From contig JAQSDS010000051.1 in NCBI GenBank assembly GCA_029946045.1, positions 1-7,492 on the forward strand: a stretch of 7,492 nt of DNA, given 5' to 3'. The notes beneath the pieces were generated by a model. That model saw only the letters and a program-made list of their open reading frames with translations. It did not search any database and was not told the DNA's origin. The stretch is from Rhodoferax sp. GTDB lineage: Bacteria; Pseudomonadota; Gammaproteobacteria; Burkholderiales; Burkholderiaceae_C. Positions within the stretch are counted from its first letter, which is position 1. Every line of letters begins with the position of its first letter. This document shows, piece by piece, positions 6,046 to 7,492 of this stretch. A program made the translations under genes and the position numbers.

Positions 6046-6966
6046 TCAAGCACCAGGGTAAAACGGTTTACCCAGGCTGGTCGGCATATTGATGCGGATC
6101 CACTGCGGGTTGCGCGAAATCAGCGCCAGCACAAGAATGGTCGCGACATAGGGCAACATGGTCAAGAACTGCGGCGGCACGTCAACGCCAACACCCTGCA
6201 GGTGAAACTGCAGCATGGTGACGCCACCAAACAGATAGGCCCCCAACAGCACTCGGGCCGGACGCCAGGTGGCAAAGGTCGTGAGTGCCAACGCAATCCA
6301 GCCCTTGCCGGCCACCATGCCTTCCACCCACAAAGGGGTGTAAATCACCGAGATATAGGCTCCGGCCAGGCCACACAAGGCACCACCGACGACCACGGCC
6401 AGCAGCCGGATCAAGCGCACCGGGTAGCCCAGCGCGTGGGCTGACTCGGGGCTTTCGCCAACGCTGCGCATGACCAAGCCATTGCGGGTGCGGTACATGA
6501 ACCAGATCAGCACCAGCGCCAGCAGCACCGTGAGGTACACCAGCGGATGGTGGCGAAACAGGGCCGGACCAAACCAGGGAATGTCTGACAGGCCAGGAAT
6601 GGCAAAGCTGGCGCGCTCGGGAATTTTGGCCTGCACAAAATTGGAGCCAACAAAGGCCGAAAAACCGGTGCCAAACAGCGTCAAAGCCAGGCCGGTGGCG
6701 TACTGGTTGGTATTGAGCCAGATTACCAGCACGCCAAAAATGGCCGCCAACACGGCCCCCACGGCCATGCCCGCAACAAAACCCATCAGGTCAGAGCCAG
6801 TGGTAACCACGGTGGCAAAACCGGCAATGGCGGCGCACAGCATCATGCCCTCGGCGCCCAGATTGACAATGCCCACTTTTTCGTTGATCAGCAGTCCCAG
6901 TGAAGCAATGGCCAGCACCGTTCCCGCATTGAGCGTGGCGGCCAGCAGCAAGGCGTAGGATTCCAT
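6046..6966 (-). CDS. ABC transporter permease, BMP-type nucleoside importer (YufQ/NupQ-like)
   Basis: An inner-membrane permease of 306 residues in the BPD_transp_2 family, second of the pair forming the channel. The start at 6966 gives MESYALLLAATLNAGTVLAI, followed by LGLLINEKVGIVNLGAEGMM, the characteristic opening of this subfamily. The frame is open further upstream, but that extension overlaps the preceding permease and is not family-like. GGAG lies 6 nt before the ATG. The stop of the upstream permease and this ATG share one base (TGATG), indicating translational coupling. Roughly eight hydrophobic segments are visible; the stretch RTRNGLVMRSVGESPESAHALGY (roughly residues 173-195) is the cytoplasmic loop typical of these permeases, expected to contact the ATPase. 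The protein is intact. Confidence 0.93.
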   Translation of the reverse strand: MESYALLLAATLNAGTVLAIASLGLLINEKVGIVNLGAEGMMLCAAIAGFATVVTTGSDLMGFVAGMAVGAVLAAIFGVLVIWLNTNQYATGLALTLFGTGFSAFVGSNFVQAKIPERASFAIPGLSDIPWFGPALFRHHPLVYLTVLLALVLIWFMYRTRNGLVMRSVGESPESAHALGYPVRLIRLLAVVVGGALCGLAGAYISVIYTPLWVEGMVAGKGWIALALTTFATWRPARVLLGAYLFGGVTMLQFHLQGVGVDVPPQFLTMLPYVATILVLALISRNPQWIRINMPTSLGKPFYPGA

Positions 6967-7492
6967 CACTTGCTCCACTTCAGACGGTAATTCACCAGCG
7001 TGTCGCAGGCCAGCAGGCTGAACAATAGCAAACCCTGAAACACACCGGTGAGCGACTTGGTGAGCCCCAAGCGCGACTGCGCGAGTTCTCCGCCAATGTA
7101 AAACATGCTCATCAAAATGGCTGAAAACACCATGCCGACCGGGTGCAGACGACCCACAAAAGCCACGATGATGGCGGCAAAACCGTAACCCGCCGGTACA
7201 TAGGGCGTGAGCTGGCCGATGGGGCCGGCCACTTCCAGCGCACCGGCCAGACCGGCAGCACCACCCGACATCAGCAGCGCCGTCCACAGCGCCTTGCGCG
7301 ACGAAAAGCCGGCGTAGCGTGCCGCCGCCGGTGCCAGACCACCCACTTGCAGGGCCAGACCGGCGCGGGTGCGAAACAAAAACACCCACAGCCCGGCGAC
7401 GCTGAGCAGCGCCAGCAGCGCGCCAATGCTCACACGCGAACCCTCGAACAGGCGCGGAATGCGGGTCACCGCCTCAAAGGTCTTGCTTTGCG
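6966..7492 (-). CDS. ABC transporter permease, BMP-type nucleoside importer (YufP/NupP-like), 3' part
   Basis: The C-terminal 174 residues of the first permease; the gene continues beyond the right edge. The frame stays open through 7492 (reading QSKTFEAVTRIPRLF), so the GTG at 7469 is not the true start. Family features include FRTRAGLALQVGGLAPAAAR followed by YAGFSSRKA, the usual cytoplasmic loop ('...A.G.sp.aArYaGI') of BPD_transp_2 permeases, and several hydrophobic helices with GYGFAAIIVAFVGRLHPVGM. It overlaps the next permease by one base. By the usual gene order an ATPase with two nucleotide-binding domains is expected upstream, outside the window. Confidence 0.92.
   Translation of the reverse strand, partial: QSKTFEAVTRIPRLFEGSRVSIGALLALLSVAGLWVFLFRTRAGLALQVGGLAPAAARYAGFSSRKALWTALLMSGGAAGLAGALEVAGPIGQLTPYVPAGYGFAAIIVAFVGRLHPVGMVFSAILMSMFYIGGELAQSRLGLTKSLTGVFQGLLLFSLLACDTLVNYRLKWSK

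Noticed and set aside
6967..7389. Upstream extension of the second permease to 7389
   Set aside because: It overlaps the first permease out of frame, has no membrane-permease pattern, and the start at 6966 has a Shine-Dalgarno and a standard family N-terminus.

Overview
The window looks like the chromosome of a betaproteobacterium, most likely Burkholderiales (Comamonadaceae-like, e.g. Rhodoferax or Polaromonas relatives). This rests on the style of the BMP-type nucleoside ABC transporter, the ChrB/ChrA proteins and the moderately high GC. It is an inference from protein resemblance, not a database result. Every intact gene lies on the minus strand, so the window reads right to left in transcription order.

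Right part (about 7492 to 4770): the 3' half of an ABC transporter operon. It holds two inner-membrane permeases (the first cut by the window edge, the two overlapping by one base), then a BMP/PnrA-type substrate-binding lipoprotein, closed by a strong UUCG-loop terminator. The ATPase is expected beyond the right edge. The family points to uptake of purine nucleosides or a related ligand.

Middle (about 4750 to 3725): a monocistronic-looking purU (formyltetrahydrofolate deformylase) with its own candidate promoter and a structured leader of about 100 nt. Its catalytic domain is complete, but its N-terminal ACT-like domain is divergent. Beyond a 270-bp gene-free spacer lie two small tightly linked genes of unknown function (3454 to 2823).

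Left part (about 2783 to 1): a chromate-resistance locus. A decayed C-terminal fragment of a histidine-tailed DMT/EamA transporter lies on the plus strand, next to a perfect 13-bp inverted repeat that almost touches the chrB start codon. Then come chrB and chrA, coupled by a 4-base ATGA overlap, and the first 17 codons of a third operon gene with a good ribosome-binding site at the extreme left edge. ChrB probably senses chromate and acts on the palindrome, while ChrA exports chromate.

No RNA genes, insertion sequences, CRISPR arrays or origins were seen. I see no clear novel multi-gene system. The least explained items are the two-gene unknown cassette, the operator placed at the chrB start, and the purU leader.
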